DNA of 58,169 nt from Bacteroidales bacterium (GCA_004553485.1 SFLG01000001.1:1-58169); one strand, 5' to 3'. Positions 25,572-35,006 are shown, counted from the first letter of the stretch. The notes: a model not told the origin generated them from the sequence alone. Program-made: numbers and translations.

Positions 25572-27995
25572 ATGAAAGAGAAAAACGATATAGAGACAGT
25601 TTTCGCCGGCGGCGGCGATGGTGCCCCGGGCATGTCGATGGGCCGTGTCAGCATAGATATCACCCGTATGGACAAGAGCAAGCCCGACTTTGACCGGCTT
25701 CTGCTGCTGCCCACGCGCAACCTCGTGCTCTTCCCCGGCGTGCATCTGTCCGTGGGGCTGGGGCGCGAGACAACGGTGCAGGTGGCCCGCTACGCCGAGG
25801 ACAACAATATGCGCATCGGCGTCGTCTGCCAGCGCGACCCTGACAAGGACCTGCCGCGCGGCGAGGATTTGTACGACCACGCTGTGGTGGCCGACGTGCT
25901 GAAGGTGCTTGACCTGCCCGACGACGAGCACGCCGCCCTCCTGCGCGGCCACCAGAGTGTGCGCATCGACGAAGTGTCCGACTCGATGGTCATCCCCGGC
26001 GCGCTCGTGGCAAAGGTGACGCCGGTGCACGAGCCGGTTCCCCGTGCGAACAACCTCGAGTTTGAGGTGATTGTGCAGAACATCATCACCGCGTCAGAGA
26101 AAATTCTCGAAAAGGTCTTTGACCATGGCGCGCCGTTCAACCCCAAGGACCTGGGTAGCCCCGTCGAGACCGTCAACGCCATCGCTACCAACATGCCTCT
26201 GCCCGTCGAGGAGAAAGAGCAGATGCTTGCCACGCCGCGTATGAAACAGCGCGCCATGCGGCTTCTGCAGTCGCTCCAGCGCTACAAGGAGCGCATCGAT
26301 GTCAATGCCGAAATCATGCAGCGCGCCCGCCGCGGTATGGAAGAGAACCAGCGCAACGCCTTCCTGCAGCAGCAGATGGAGGCCATCCGCGAAGAGCTGT
26401 ACGGCGACGCTGACAGCGACGTCGATGTCATGGCCGAAAAGCTTGACTCGCTCATCCTCCCCGACAACATCCGCACAACCCTGACAAAAGAGATAGACAA
26501 GCTTCGCCGCCTCAATCCGCAGAGCCCCGATTACTCGGTGCAGTACTCGTACCTCGACACCGTGCTCGACCTCCCCTGGGATAAAAGCACCGAAGTCAAC
26601 GAGGATTTCGACCTTGCCGAAAATATCCTCGAGAATGACCATTACGGCCTTGAGAAGGTAAAGGAGCGCATCATCGAGCAGCTTGCCGTCGTCATGGACA
26701 ACCCCGGCGGAAAGGCTCCCATCCTGTGTCTTGTAGGCCCTCCCGGCGTCGGCAAGACATCGCTCGGCGCCTCCGTGGCCCGTGCCCTCGGGCGCAGCTA
26801 TCAGCGCGTTGCCCTCGGCGGCCTGCACGACGAGGCCGAGATACGCGGTCACCGTCGCACCTATATCGGTGCCATGCCCGGCCGCATCATCGACGCCATG
26901 CGACGCGCCGGCACCGACAACCCGGTGCTCCTGCTTGACGAGATAGACAAGATCGGCGCCGACTACAAGGGCGACCCCTCGGCCGCTCTGCTGGAGGTGC
27001 TTGACCCCGAGCAGAACTGCCACTTCCACGACAACTACATAGACCTTGACTTCGACCTCAGTAAGGTGCTCTTCATCGCCACCGCCAACACCCTGCAGAC
27101 CGTCTCGCGGCCGTTGCTTGACCGTGTGGAGATAATAGAGATACCGGGCTATCTGGTCGAGGAGAAGATTGAGATAGCCAAGCGTCATCTGCTGCCCCAC
27201 CTACTCAAGGAGCAGGGCTGGGAGCCTGACTCGCTCAAAATCACCGACGAGGCGCTGACGGCGATAATCGACAACTATACCGGCGAGAGCGGCGTGCGTC
27301 AGCTCGAGAAGCGCCTTGCCGCCATCCTGCGCAAGGCCGTGCTGGCCCGTCGCCGCGGCAAGGACTTCCCGCAGCCCGTCACGGCGGAGATGCTCAAAGA
27401 CCTGCTGGGCACGGCGCCCTACCACAAGGACCGCTGTCCCGACAAGGACCTCCCCGGCGTGGTTACCGGTCTGGCATGGACGCAGGCCGGTGGCGAGATT
27501 TTGCTGGTGGAGGTGTCGCTGTCGCGTGCCAAGCAGGGCGGCAAGCTCACCCTCACGGGCAACCTCGGCGACGTTATGAAAGAGTCGGCCGCCATCGCCC
27601 TGGAGTGGGTACGCGCCCATGCCGAGAGCCTGAACATCAGCTCCGACAAGTTCGAGACAAACAACTTCCACGTGCACTTCCCCGAGGGCGCCATCCCCAA
27701 GGACGGACCCTCGGCCGGAATAACGATGGCCACCGCCATTGTGTCGGCCCTTACCGGACGTCCGACACGTCACGGGCTGGCGATGACCGGCGAGATTACG
27801 CTGCGCGGACAGGTGCTCCCGGTAGGCGGCATACGCGAGAAAATTCTTGCCGCCCGTCGTGCCGGCGCCACCGACATCATCCTCAGCACGGAGAACCGCC
27901 GCGACGTCGACGACATCCCCGCGGCTTACCTCGACGGGCTGACCATCCACTACGTCGACACTGTCGCCGACGTGATGGAGCAGGCCCTGCAGTAA
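25572..27995 (+). CDS. lon: ATP-dependent protease Lon
   Basis: 807 residues from the ATG at 25572; a TTG at 25515 lies inside the -7 element and is rejected. An N-terminal extension (about 40 residues) precedes the LON substrate-binding domain (LLLLPTRNLVLFPGVHLSVG). The AAA+ module has Walker A GPPGVGKTSLG and Walker B LLLDEIDKIG. The protease domain has S714 in PKDGPSAG and K757 in GGIREKIL; their 43-residue separation equals that in E. coli Lon. Degrades misfolded and regulatory proteins in the cytoplasm. Monocistronic: own promoter and a perfect terminator. Confidence 0.97.
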   Translation: MKEKNDIETVFAGGGDGAPGMSMGRVSIDITRMDKSKPDFDRLLLLPTRNLVLFPGVHLSVGLGRETTVQVARYAEDNNMRIGVVCQRDPDKDLPRGEDLYDHAVVADVLKVLDLPDDEHAALLRGHQSVRIDEVSDSMVIPGALVAKVTPVHEPVPRANNLEFEVIVQNIITASEKILEKVFDHGAPFNPKDLGSPVETVNAIATNMPLPVEEKEQMLATPRMKQRAMRLLQSLQRYKERIDVNAEIMQRARRGMEENQRNAFLQQQMEAIREELYGDADSDVDVMAEKLDSLILPDNIRTTLTKEIDKLRRLNPQSPDYSVQYSYLDTVLDLPWDKSTEVNEDFDLAENILENDHYGLEKVKERIIEQLAVVMDNPGGKAPILCLVGPPGVGKTSLGASVARALGRSYQRVALGGLHDEAEIRGHRRTYIGAMPGRIIDAMRRAGTDNPVLLLDEIDKIGADYKGDPSAALLEVLDPEQNCHFHDNYIDLDFDLSKVLFIATANTLQTVSRPLLDRVEIIEIPGYLVEEKIEIAKRHLLPHLLKEQGWEPDSLKITDEALTAIIDNYTGESGVRQLEKRLAAILRKAVLARRRGKDFPQPVTAEMLKDLLGTAPYHKDRCPDKDLPGVVTGLAWTQAGGEILLVEVSLSRAKQGGKLTLTGNLGDVMKESAAIALEWVRAHAESLNISSDKFETNNFHVHFPEGAIPKDGPSAGITMATAIVSALTGRPTRHGLAMTGEITLRGQVLPVGGIREKILAARRAGATDIILSTENRRDVDDIPAAYLDGLTIHYVDTVADVMEQALQ

Positions 27996-28014
27996 GGGAC
28001 AGGCAGTCAACAAC

Positions 28015-28061
28015 AAAGCCGGGAGGCACGCCGAACTGTATCGGTTTTGCCTCCCGGCTTT
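28015..28061 (+). terminator. perfect hairpin terminator after lon
   Basis: AAAGCCGGGAGGCA (28015-28028) pairs with TGCCTCCCGGCTTT (28048-28061), with a 19-nt loop. The A-flank/T-flank arrangement would work in both directions, so it may also serve the converging glnA. Confidence 0.88.
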
Positions 28062-28073
28062 GCTATCTATGGT

Positions 28074-28118
28074 CAGCTAAAATAGCTAATTTAGCTAAGA
28101 TAGCTAAGGTAGCTATTG
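28074..28118. repeat. 9-bp tandem repeat array (tagctaaNN), 5 units
   Basis: cagctaaaa, tagctaatt, tagctaaga, tagctaagg, tagctattg in direct succession between the lon terminator and the glnA stop. Same 9-bp period as the arrays at 20869, 38715 and 43201 but a different sequence. Confidence 0.88.
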
Positions 28119-28144
28119 CTGCTTAATGGCGGTGTTGTAGGTTG

Positions 28145-29650
28145 TCAGCCGCAGTGGAAGTAGCGGTTTACAAGCTCCTGCATGATGGCGTCGTCGGTCT
28201 TGGCTGCATCGGCCTCGGCCTGGTCGAACGAGCGCAGCGACTTGATCACGCCGTCGATGGCAGCGGGGTCGAAGACGCCGCGGGCCTCGAAGATGTCGCG
28301 GGCCTTCTCCAGCTCGTCGGCGCTCTCGGCGCAGTTTGTGGGCAGCTGGGCCAGGCGCTCGAGGATGGCGGCATTCTCGGCGTTGTGGATGTTGACATCG
28401 ACGTAGGTGTCCTGTGCGACCTTCAGGCCGTCCTCCAGCTCGTAGCCGTATCGGAGAGCCACGGCCAGGCTTGCCATGAGCATGTATACGTCAGCCGAGC
28501 CGTCGGCCGAGCGTATCTCGACGGTCTGCTTCTGAGCGGTGTCGAGGTTGAGCTCGACAGTGCCGGGGTTGAGCTCGGCGCACATATCCTTGTCGGTAGT
28601 CCATCCCAGCGGCACGCGCACCAGCACCGAGCGGTTGCGGTCGCCCCAGCAGACGTTGGTGGGCGCTTCCTGGTGGGGAACAAGGCGGAAATAGCTGGTG
28701 GGGTTGGTGTTGCCGAAGGCGGTGATGGCCGGGGCAAGCTTCATCAGGCCGGCGATGGCGCGGCGTGCGATGTCGCTGAGGCGACGGTCCGGGCCGAGCA
28801 TTTTGTTGTTGCCGTCGGCGTCAACCATGCGCATGTGGATGTGCAGGCCCGAGCCGGCTTTGCCGGTAGTGATTTTGGGGGCGAAGGTGACGTCGAAGCC
28901 GTTCTTCCACGCCAGGTTGCGGATGACCCACTTGGCGATGACGAGCGAGTCGGCGGCGTTGGCGGCGTCGACGGGCAGGAATTCAATCTCGTTCTGCTCG
29001 TATACCACACCGCCCAGGGTGAAGTTGCCCACCTCGCTGTGGCCGTATTTGATCTGGCCGCCGGTCTGGGCGATATAGCTCATGCACTTGGTGCGCAGGT
29101 CGTTGAACTTGGCAAAGGGAGCCGACTCGTGGTAGTTGCGCTGGTCGGTGGCGGGGAACTGACCGTCGTCCTGTTTGATGACATAGTATTCGAGCTCGCC
29201 CATGCACTGGAAGGTCAGGCCCGTCTCGGCGGTGAACTCGGCGCAGGCTTTGGCCAGTGTATGCTCGGGCGACGACTGCAGGGGATTGCCGTCCTTATCG
29301 AAGAACGAGCACAGCATCGTCACCGTGGGAATTTCGGCAAACGGGTCGACAAAGGCCGTCGAGAAGCGGGGGAGCACATACAGGTCGCTCGAGCTTGCCG
29401 AGATGAAGGGGAAGAGCGATGAGCCGTCGACACGTTCGCCCAGCGTAAGGATGGTCTCGAGATACTCAAGCGAGTTGATGACAAAGTTGAGAGTCTTTAG
29501 GCGACCGTCGCCGGCGGGGTACATGAAGTTGACCATCTCCACGCCGTTGTCTGAGATATATTTGATGATGTCCTCGCGCGTAAAGTTTTTCATGGGCTTG
29601 CCGAGGTATTGCACCAGTTTGTTCTTGTTCAGAGCTATCTGTTTGTCCAT
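28145..29650 (-). CDS. glnA: glutamine synthetase (GSI-like)
   Basis: Joins ammonia to glutamate with ATP. 501 residues, typical of the Bacteroides GlnA. The beta-grasp N-terminal domain includes VNFMYPAGDGRLKTLNFVI. The catalytic domain has metal and substrate motifs ELEYYVI, GQIKYGHSEVGNF, KAGSGLHIHMRM (His of the ATP/metal site), AFGNTNPTSYFRLVPHQEAP and WGDRNRSVLVRVP. The usual GSI adenylylation loop is not obvious. It is 45 bp after the buk stop on the same strand, so may be read from the ptb-buk promoter as well as its own. Three glutamine synthetase genes are common in this order. Confidence 0.94.
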   Translation of the reverse strand: MDKQIALNKNKLVQYLGKPMKNFTREDIIKYISDNGVEMVNFMYPAGDGRLKTLNFVINSLEYLETILTLGERVDGSSLFPFISASSSDLYVLPRFSTAFVDPFAEIPTVTMLCSFFDKDGNPLQSSPEHTLAKACAEFTAETGLTFQCMGELEYYVIKQDDGQFPATDQRNYHESAPFAKFNDLRTKCMSYIAQTGGQIKYGHSEVGNFTLGGVVYEQNEIEFLPVDAANAADSLVIAKWVIRNLAWKNGFDVTFAPKITTGKAGSGLHIHMRMVDADGNNKMLGPDRRLSDIARRAIAGLMKLAPAITAFGNTNPTSYFRLVPHQEAPTNVCWGDRNRSVLVRVPLGWTTDKDMCAELNPGTVELNLDTAQKQTVEIRSADGSADVYMLMASLAVALRYGYELEDGLKVAQDTYVDVNIHNAENAAILERLAQLPTNCAESADELEKARDIFEARGVFDPAAIDGVIKSLRSFDQAEADAAKTDDAIMQELVNRYFHCG

Positions 29651-29695
29651 TGTAAGAGAAGTGATTTTGTTTGTCGGTTACGGGAGGTGAGTTTT

Positions 29696-30943
29696 TCAGT
29701 TACGTGGTGTAAGGTTGTTGCGGGGGATGCGCAGTTTGCGCAGGTACTGCCGGACGGCCGTCATCCGCTTCAGCGTGGCGCGGTTGGCGGCGATGACGCT
29801 GGCGGCGAGAATTTCGCGTAGCTTCGACGGCTTTTGTGTGTCGTTGATGTCGCCGGGGTCGTTGTTGTCGGGCTCGGCGGTGTAGACCATTGCCTCGCGG
29901 TCGCCGTTGAGTACCGACAGAGCGTTTAGCGCCAGCGACTCGAGCTCGTTCTCACCCGGGTAGACATAGATGGGGGCGATGAAGTCGACGTGCTGTGCGA
30001 TGAAGTCGGTCAGGCGCCGCGAGTGTGCCACGCCTCCGGTGAGGAGGATGGCGTCGACGTGGCCCTTCAGCGACACTGCCATCTCGCCTATCGCCTTTGC
30101 CGTGGTGTAGCACATGGCGCGCAGGATGAGCATGGCGTGCAGGTCGCCGCGGTCGATGCGGTCGAGGATTTCGGGTACCGACGACGTGCCGAGGTGGGCG
30201 AAGAGACCGCCCTTGCCGTGGACCATCTTTGCTATCTCCTCGTAGGAGTATTCGCCCGAGAAGCAGAGGTCGACAAGCTGTCCGGGGGGCAGTGAGCCCG
30301 AGCGCTCGGGGGTGAAAGGTCCGCTGCCGTTGAAGCCGTTGGTGGTGTCGATGACACGGCCTTTGCGATGTGCGCCCACACTTGTTCCGCCGCCCATGTG
30401 GCAAACGATGAGGTTGAGGTCCTCGTAGCGCGCGCCCACCTCGTCGGCATAGCGTCGTGCCACGGCTTTCTGGTTGAGGGCGTGCATAATGGAGAGGCGG
30501 GGCAGCTGGGGCAGACCCGAGATGCGGGCGTAGGGAATCATCTCGTCGACGGTGACGGGGTCGGCGATGTAAGCCTTGACGCCGGCGCGGTCGGCGATGT
30601 CGCGGGCTATCAGTCCGCCCAGGTTGGAGGCGTGCTGGCGCTTGGCGTTGAGCAGGTCTTTGCGCAAGATGTCGGTGACCTCGTAGGTGCCCGACTCGAG
30701 GGGATGCACAAGACCGCCGCGGCCGATTACGGCGTCGAGTTTTTTGTAGTCGAAGCCGACACTGTCGAGGTAGTTCAGCACGATGTCGCGTCGCCACTCG
30801 TACTGCTCGGCGGCGTTGTTGAAAGGTGCAAGCTCCTCAATGGTGTGCTGGAACGAGACACTTTTGAGCTCTTTGTCGTCCTCGTAAAGCGCTATTTTGG
30901 TCGAAGTCGAACCGGGGTTTATAGCAAGAATTCTGAAGGGCAT
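29696..30943 (-). CDS. buk: butyrate kinase with C-terminal extension
   Basis: Converts butyryl-phosphate and ADP to butyrate and ATP, or acts on a related branched or short-chain acid. It belongs to the ASKHA fold: ILAINPGSTSTKIALYE at the start, RGGLVHPLESGTYEV, LIVCHMGGGTSVGAH and AILLTGGVAHSRRL. 415 residues against about 355 for typical family members. The extra 55-60 residues at the C-terminus begin near AEPDNNDPGDIND and are basic (Lys/Arg-rich); their role is unknown. It lies 33 bp after the ptb stop, forming a ptb-buk pair. Confidence 0.92.
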   Translation of the reverse strand: MPFRILAINPGSTSTKIALYEDDKELKSVSFQHTIEELAPFNNAAEQYEWRRDIVLNYLDSVGFDYKKLDAVIGRGGLVHPLESGTYEVTDILRKDLLNAKRQHASNLGGLIARDIADRAGVKAYIADPVTVDEMIPYARISGLPQLPRLSIMHALNQKAVARRYADEVGARYEDLNLIVCHMGGGTSVGAHRKGRVIDTTNGFNGSGPFTPERSGSLPPGQLVDLCFSGEYSYEEIAKMVHGKGGLFAHLGTSSVPEILDRIDRGDLHAMLILRAMCYTTAKAIGEMAVSLKGHVDAILLTGGVAHSRRLTDFIAQHVDFIAPIYVYPGENELESLALNALSVLNGDREAMVYTAEPDNNDPGDINDTQKPSKLREILAASVIAANRATLKRMTAVRQYLRKLRIPRNNLTPRN

Positions 30944-30976
30944 TCTATTGTTGAATTGTGAAACGGGGCTCTTGGG

Positions 30977-31882
30977 TTATTTGGCCATGAGCGAGGCCAG
31001 GGCGATGGAATAAAGTTTGGTGAGGGGCGTATCGCCGCGCGAGGTGAGGACGCAGGGCACGTTGGTGCCCATCACCAGGGCGGCCATCGTTGCGCCTCCG
31101 AAGTGAGTGGCGGCTTTGAAGAAGACGTTGGCGCTCTCGATGTTGGGGAAGAGCAGACAGTCGGCGTCGCCGGCCACTTCGGAGCCGCGCACCTTCTTCT
31201 CTTTGGCCGACTCGGCGAACAGGGCCACGTCGAGCGAGAGCGGGCCGTCTAATGTGACGTTGCCGAGCTGGCCGCGGTCGCCCATCTTGGCGAGGATGGC
31301 GCCTTCGGTAGACGAGAGCACCGAGGGGAGCACCTGCTCGGAGGGGGCTATGCAGGCAATCTTGGGCTGCTTGATGCCCAGCTCGACGGCAACCTTGGTG
31401 AGATATTTGATGAGAATAGTCTTCTGCTTGAAGTCGGGCTGGGGTATCACTGCGACGTCGCTGATACACAGCAGCTTGTGGTATCCGGGCATCTCGCACA
31501 CCGAAACGTGGCTGAGGGTGCCCTTGGGCGGGAACAGGCCGGCGTCGCGGTTGAGGATGCCGCGCATATATTTGTCGGTGGGGACAAGGCCCTTCATCAG
31601 GATGTCGGCCTCGCCCTCGGCCACGGCCTTGACGGCAAGGGCGACACATTCGGTGTCGGCTTTGGCATCGACAAAGGTGTATGAGGAGGCGTCTATGCCC
31701 ATCTCGTCGCACAGACTGCGCGTCTCGGCCTCTGGGCCGAAGAGGATGGGGGAGACGAGGCCGGCCTTTACGGCGTCGTCGACGGCTGTCAGGGTGTGGG
31801 CGTCGCAGGCGTATGCCACGGCCAGTTTTTTGCGGCCACGGGCGACGGCCTCGTCAAGAATTTGCTGGAGTTTGGTAATCAT
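30977..31882 (-). CDS. ptb: phosphate butyryltransferase
   Basis: Makes butyryl-phosphate from butyryl-CoA and phosphate, the step before Buk. 301 residues, the usual length. The Pta/Ptb fold signatures are ADILMKGLVPTDKYMRGILN, then GTLSHVSVCEMPGYHKLL, CIAPSEQVLPSVLSSTEGA, GPLSLDVALFAESAKEKK, and a C-terminal GATMAALVMGTNVPCVLTSRGDT (written here in parts GATMAALVMGTN and CVLTSRGDT). First gene of ptb-buk-glnA, with a canonical promoter 58 bp upstream. The acid made could be butyrate, isobutyrate or isovalerate; no butyryl-CoA synthesis genes are in this window. Confidence 0.93.
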   Translation of the reverse strand: MITKLQQILDEAVARGRKKLAVAYACDAHTLTAVDDAVKAGLVSPILFGPEAETRSLCDEMGIDASSYTFVDAKADTECVALAVKAVAEGEADILMKGLVPTDKYMRGILNRDAGLFPPKGTLSHVSVCEMPGYHKLLCISDVAVIPQPDFKQKTILIKYLTKVAVELGIKQPKIACIAPSEQVLPSVLSSTEGAILAKMGDRGQLGNVTLDGPLSLDVALFAESAKEKKVRGSEVAGDADCLLFPNIESANVFFKAATHFGGATMAALVMGTNVPCVLTSRGDTPLTKLYSIALASLMAK

Positions 31883-31939
31883 CTGTTAGTATTTTCTGCT
31901 GAACGGGGTTGCTTGTGGTGTCGTCCCGTGTTCATTATG

Positions 31940-31970
31940 CAAAGTTAAGCCTTTTTTTCTGACAAAACAA
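31940..31970 (-). promoter_or_regulatory. canonical promoter of ptb-buk
   Basis: On the minus strand: TTG (31968-31970), 20 bp, TAACTTTG (31940-31947). Matches the Bacteroidetes -33/-7 consensus, about 58 bp before the ptb ATG. Confidence 0.82.
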
Positions 31971-32023
31971 GCGGTGGGGAGCTCCAAAACTATGTCGTAC
32001 AACATGTTTGTAGTAGCAATATG

Positions 32024-33304
32024 CTATTTTTTGCCCCATCTAGACTCCTGGCGCTGCTGCATCGACTGCTCAGCTGACGACGAGCCTGGGTGCCAGAACA
32101 CCGAGCCGACCAGGCTGTCGGGCAGGAACTGTTGCGCGACAAAGTTGCCGGGGTAGTCGTGTGCGTACTTGTAGTTTTCGTGGTAGCCGAGGTCCTTCAT
32201 CAGCTGCGTGGGGGCGTTGCGCAGGTGCAGCGGCACGGGCTGGTTGCCCGACCGGGACACCTCCTGCAGGGCCGCGTCGATGGCCATGTATGCCGAGTTG
32301 CTTTTGGGCGACGTGGCAAGATAGATTACGCACTGGGCCAGGGGGATGCGGCCCTCCGGCATGCCGATTTTGTGGATGGTGTCAAAGCAGGCGTTGGCGA
32401 TGAGCAGGCCGGTGGGATTGGCCAGGCCGATGTCTTCGGCGGCAAGGATGACGAGGCGGCGCGCGATGAACAGCGGGTCCTCGCCGCCGGCGATCATCCG
32501 CGCCAGCCAGTACACCGCCGCGTCAGGGTCGCTGCCCCGGATGCTTTTTATGAAAGCCGAGATGATGTCGTAGTGCATCTCGCCGTTTTTGTCGTAGGCC
32601 TGGGGGTTTTGCTGCAGATGCTCGGTGACGGTGCTGTCGTTTATCACCACCGGACAGTTGGCGGCGGTGGTCTGTTCGAGCAGCTCGAGTATGTTGAGCA
32701 GCTTGCGCGCGTCGCCGCCCGAGTAGCGGAACAGCGCGGCCGTTTCTTCGACGCGCACGTCGCGGTTCTTCAGCACCTCGTCGCGTTCGATGGCCATGTG
32801 CAGAAGCCGGTCAAGGTCTTCCTTGTCGAGGGCGTCGAGCGTGTAGACCTGGGCGCGTGACAGCAGAGGACGTATCACTTCGAACGACGGGTTCTCGGTG
32901 GTGGCGCCGATGAGCGTTACGATGCCGCTCTCCACGGCGCCGAGCAGGCTGTCCTGCTGCGACTTGCTGAAGCGGTGGATTTCGTCGATGAACAGAATGG
33001 GGCGGCCGCCCGAGCTGAACATGCTCTGTGCGTCGTGGCGGGCGCGGTCGATTACCTCGCGCACCTCCTTCACGCCCGAGGTGACGGCCGAGAGGGTGTA
33101 GAAAGGCGAGCGCGTGGCGCCGGCGATGATGCGGGCGATGGTGGTCTTGCCCACTCCGGGAGGTCCCCAGAGGATAAACGAGGCCACGTTGCCCGTCTCG
33201 ATCATCCGGCGCAGGACGCCATCCGGACCGACGAGTTTTTTCTGGCCTACGTAGTCGTCAAGAGTGTTTGGCCGCAGTCGTTCGGCAAGAGGGGGTAGAG
33301 CCAT
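32024..33304 (-). CDS. rarA: replication-associated recombination protein A (RarA/MgsA)
   Basis: A 426-residue AAA+ ATPase related to clamp-loader subunits that acts at stalled replication forks with SSB. The N-terminal PLAERLRPNTLDDYVGQKKL is the family start. Walker A is GPPGVGKTTIAR, Walker B LFIDEIHRFSKSQQD, sensor 1 LIGATTENPSFEV. The C-terminal tetramerisation domain includes SDPDAAVYWLARMIAGGEDP and EDIGLANP. Third gene of the minus-strand set rluA-like, fmt, rarA; the gap to fmt is 45 bp. Confidence 0.96.
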   Translation of the reverse strand: MALPPLAERLRPNTLDDYVGQKKLVGPDGVLRRMIETGNVASFILWGPPGVGKTTIARIIAGATRSPFYTLSAVTSGVKEVREVIDRARHDAQSMFSSGGRPILFIDEIHRFSKSQQDSLLGAVESGIVTLIGATTENPSFEVIRPLLSRAQVYTLDALDKEDLDRLLHMAIERDEVLKNRDVRVEETAALFRYSGGDARKLLNILELLEQTTAANCPVVINDSTVTEHLQQNPQAYDKNGEMHYDIISAFIKSIRGSDPDAAVYWLARMIAGGEDPLFIARRLVILAAEDIGLANPTGLLIANACFDTIHKIGMPEGRIPLAQCVIYLATSPKSNSAYMAIDAALQEVSRSGNQPVPLHLRNAPTQLMKDLGYHENYKYAHDYPGNFVAQQFLPDSLVGSVFWHPGSSSAEQSMQQRQESRWGKK

Positions 33305-33349
33305 TGGCAGGGATTTATATCGGTTTGAGGAGATTTTAATGGAGTGTGT

Positions 33350-34312
33350 TTATTTGAACGAGGGGTTGATGAGGCGTGCGCCGCGCAGGTAGTCGGCGGC
33401 CGGCATCTGTTTTTTGCCGGCGGGACGCAGCGACAGCACCTCCACCTGTCCGGGCTCGCACTGCACGTACATGCTGTTGCCCTTGACCAGGACGGTGCCG
33501 GGGATGCCGATGACGTTCTCGTCGAGGACGCGTGTCTCGAAAATCTTAATCTCGGTGGGGGCGGTGGTGTCGCCGTGGATTTCGGACCAGGCGGCGGGGT
33601 AGGGCGACAGGCCGCGCACAAAGTTGTGTACCTGGCGGGCCGGGCGGTGCCAGTCGATGCGGCAGGTGTCCTTGAAAATCTTCGGGGCGGGCGTCGGTTC
33701 CTCATCACCGAGCAGCTCGTCCTGCGGCATCGGCGTAAGGTCGCCCTTGAGGATGTGGCGCACCGTGTCGACGGTGAGCTCGGCGCCCAGCTCCATCAGC
33801 CTGTCGTGGACGCTGCCGACGTTTTCGTCCGGCCCGATGGTGATGCGTTCCTGGCGCAGGATGTCGCCGGTGTCTATCTCGTGTTTGAGGAAGAACGTTG
33901 TCACGCCCGTCTCCGCGTCGCCGTTCATCACGGCGTGGTTGATGGGGGCGGCGCCACGGTATCGCGGCAGCAGCGAGGCGTGCAGGTTGAAGGTGCCCAG
34001 GCGGGGCATCCGCCATACCACCTCGGGGAGCATGCGGAAGGCGATGACGATGAACAGGTCGGCGTCGATCAGCCGCAGGGCGTTGACAAAGGCCTCGTCC
34101 TTGAGGCGTTCGGGCTGCAGGACGGGCAGGTTGTGGGCAAGGGCATACTCCTTTACCGGCGACTGGAACAGGCCGTGGCCTCGGCCGGCCCGTTTGTCGG
34201 GCATGGTCACAACGGCGGCGATGTTGTAGCCCTCGGTGACCAGGCGGTCAAGGCTGGCGACGGCAAAATCGGGAGTGCCTAAAAACACTATCTTAAGATC
34301 TTCCTTCTTCAT
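33350..34312 (-). CDS. fmt: methionyl-tRNA formyltransferase
   Basis: Formylates initiator Met-tRNA with 10-formyl-THF. 320 residues. The Rossmann start is KIVFLGTPDFAVASLDRLV. The folate and catalytic signature NLHASLLPRYRGAAPINHAV contains the conserved HxSLLPxxRG. Next comes GDAETGVTTFFL, then the C-terminal OB-type tRNA-binding domain. Its first 20 bp overlap the end of the pseudouridine synthase gene upstream, so the two are coupled. Confidence 0.97.
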   Translation of the reverse strand: MKKEDLKIVFLGTPDFAVASLDRLVTEGYNIAAVVTMPDKRAGRGHGLFQSPVKEYALAHNLPVLQPERLKDEAFVNALRLIDADLFIVIAFRMLPEVVWRMPRLGTFNLHASLLPRYRGAAPINHAVMNGDAETGVTTFFLKHEIDTGDILRQERITIGPDENVGSVHDRLMELGAELTVDTVRHILKGDLTPMPQDELLGDEEPTPAPKIFKDTCRIDWHRPARQVHNFVRGLSPYPAAWSEIHGDTTAPTEIKIFETRVLDENVIGIPGTVLVKGNSMYVQCEPGQVEVLSLRPAGKKQMPAADYLRGARLINPSFK

Positions 34313-35006
34313 TTTCTTTCGATGTCATTTGGTTGTGAAGTTCGTCGAACGAGCGCCACGGGGCGTCGGCGGGCAGGGGGGCAAAAAGGTGGATTGTCTT
34401 TCCGGAGACGGGGTGAACAAACTCTATCTCGTGAGCCAGCAGCGAGATCGAGCCGTCGGGGTTTGAGCGGCGGTCGCCGTATTTGAGGTCGCCGCGGATG
34501 GGACAGCCGGCCGCTGCGAGCTGACAGCGTATCTGGTGCTTGCGGCCCGTCAGCAGCTGCACCTCGAGCAGGTTGAAGCTGTCGGAGCGTCCCAGCACCT
34601 TGTAGCGCAGGCGGGCCTCCTTTGCCCCCGGGCGCTGTGTGTCGTGGACAAACGATTTGTTGCGGGCCTCCACCGAGGTCAGCCACTGGTGAAGCTCGCC
34701 CTCCGGCACGGCCGGGGCGGTGCGGCTGAGCGCCCAGTAGCGCTTGTGCACCCGGCCGTCGCGGAACATCTCGTTGAGTCGAGTGAGTGCCTTTGATGTG
34801 CGGGCAAAGACCACCAGGCCGCCCACGGGACGGTCGAGACGGTGCACCACACCCAGAAAGACATTGCCGGGCTTGTTGTACTCCTTTTTAATCCAGGCTT
34901 TTACAGTCTCGGACAACGGCTCGTCGCCCGTCTTGTCGCCCTGCACAATCTCGCCGGGTGCCTTGTTTACCACAATGATATGGTTGTCGGCGTAGACTAT
35001 TTCCAT
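34293..35006 (-). CDS. RluA-family pseudouridine synthase
   Basis: 237 residues with the RluA catalytic signature VVHRLDRPVGGLVVFARTSK, whose Asp is the nucleophile (the usual text is HRLDxxTSG; here PVGG). Other family blocks: EIVYADNHIIVVNKAPG at the start, LLTGRKHQIRCQLAAAGCPI near 150, and a C-terminal LLAHEIEFVHPVSG. No S4 RNA-binding domain in front, so it belongs to the short single-domain group; the target uridine (tRNA or 23S rRNA) cannot be told. Its end overlaps fmt by 20 bp. Confidence 0.92.
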   Translation of the reverse strand: MEIVYADNHIIVVNKAPGEIVQGDKTGDEPLSETVKAWIKKEYNKPGNVFLGVVHRLDRPVGGLVVFARTSKALTRLNEMFRDGRVHKRYWALSRTAPAVPEGELHQWLTSVEARNKSFVHDTQRPGAKEARLRYKVLGRSDSFNLLEVQLLTGRKHQIRCQLAAAGCPIRGDLKYGDRRSNPDGSISLLAHEIEFVHPVSGKTIHLFAPLPADAPWRSFDELHNQMTSKENEEGRS

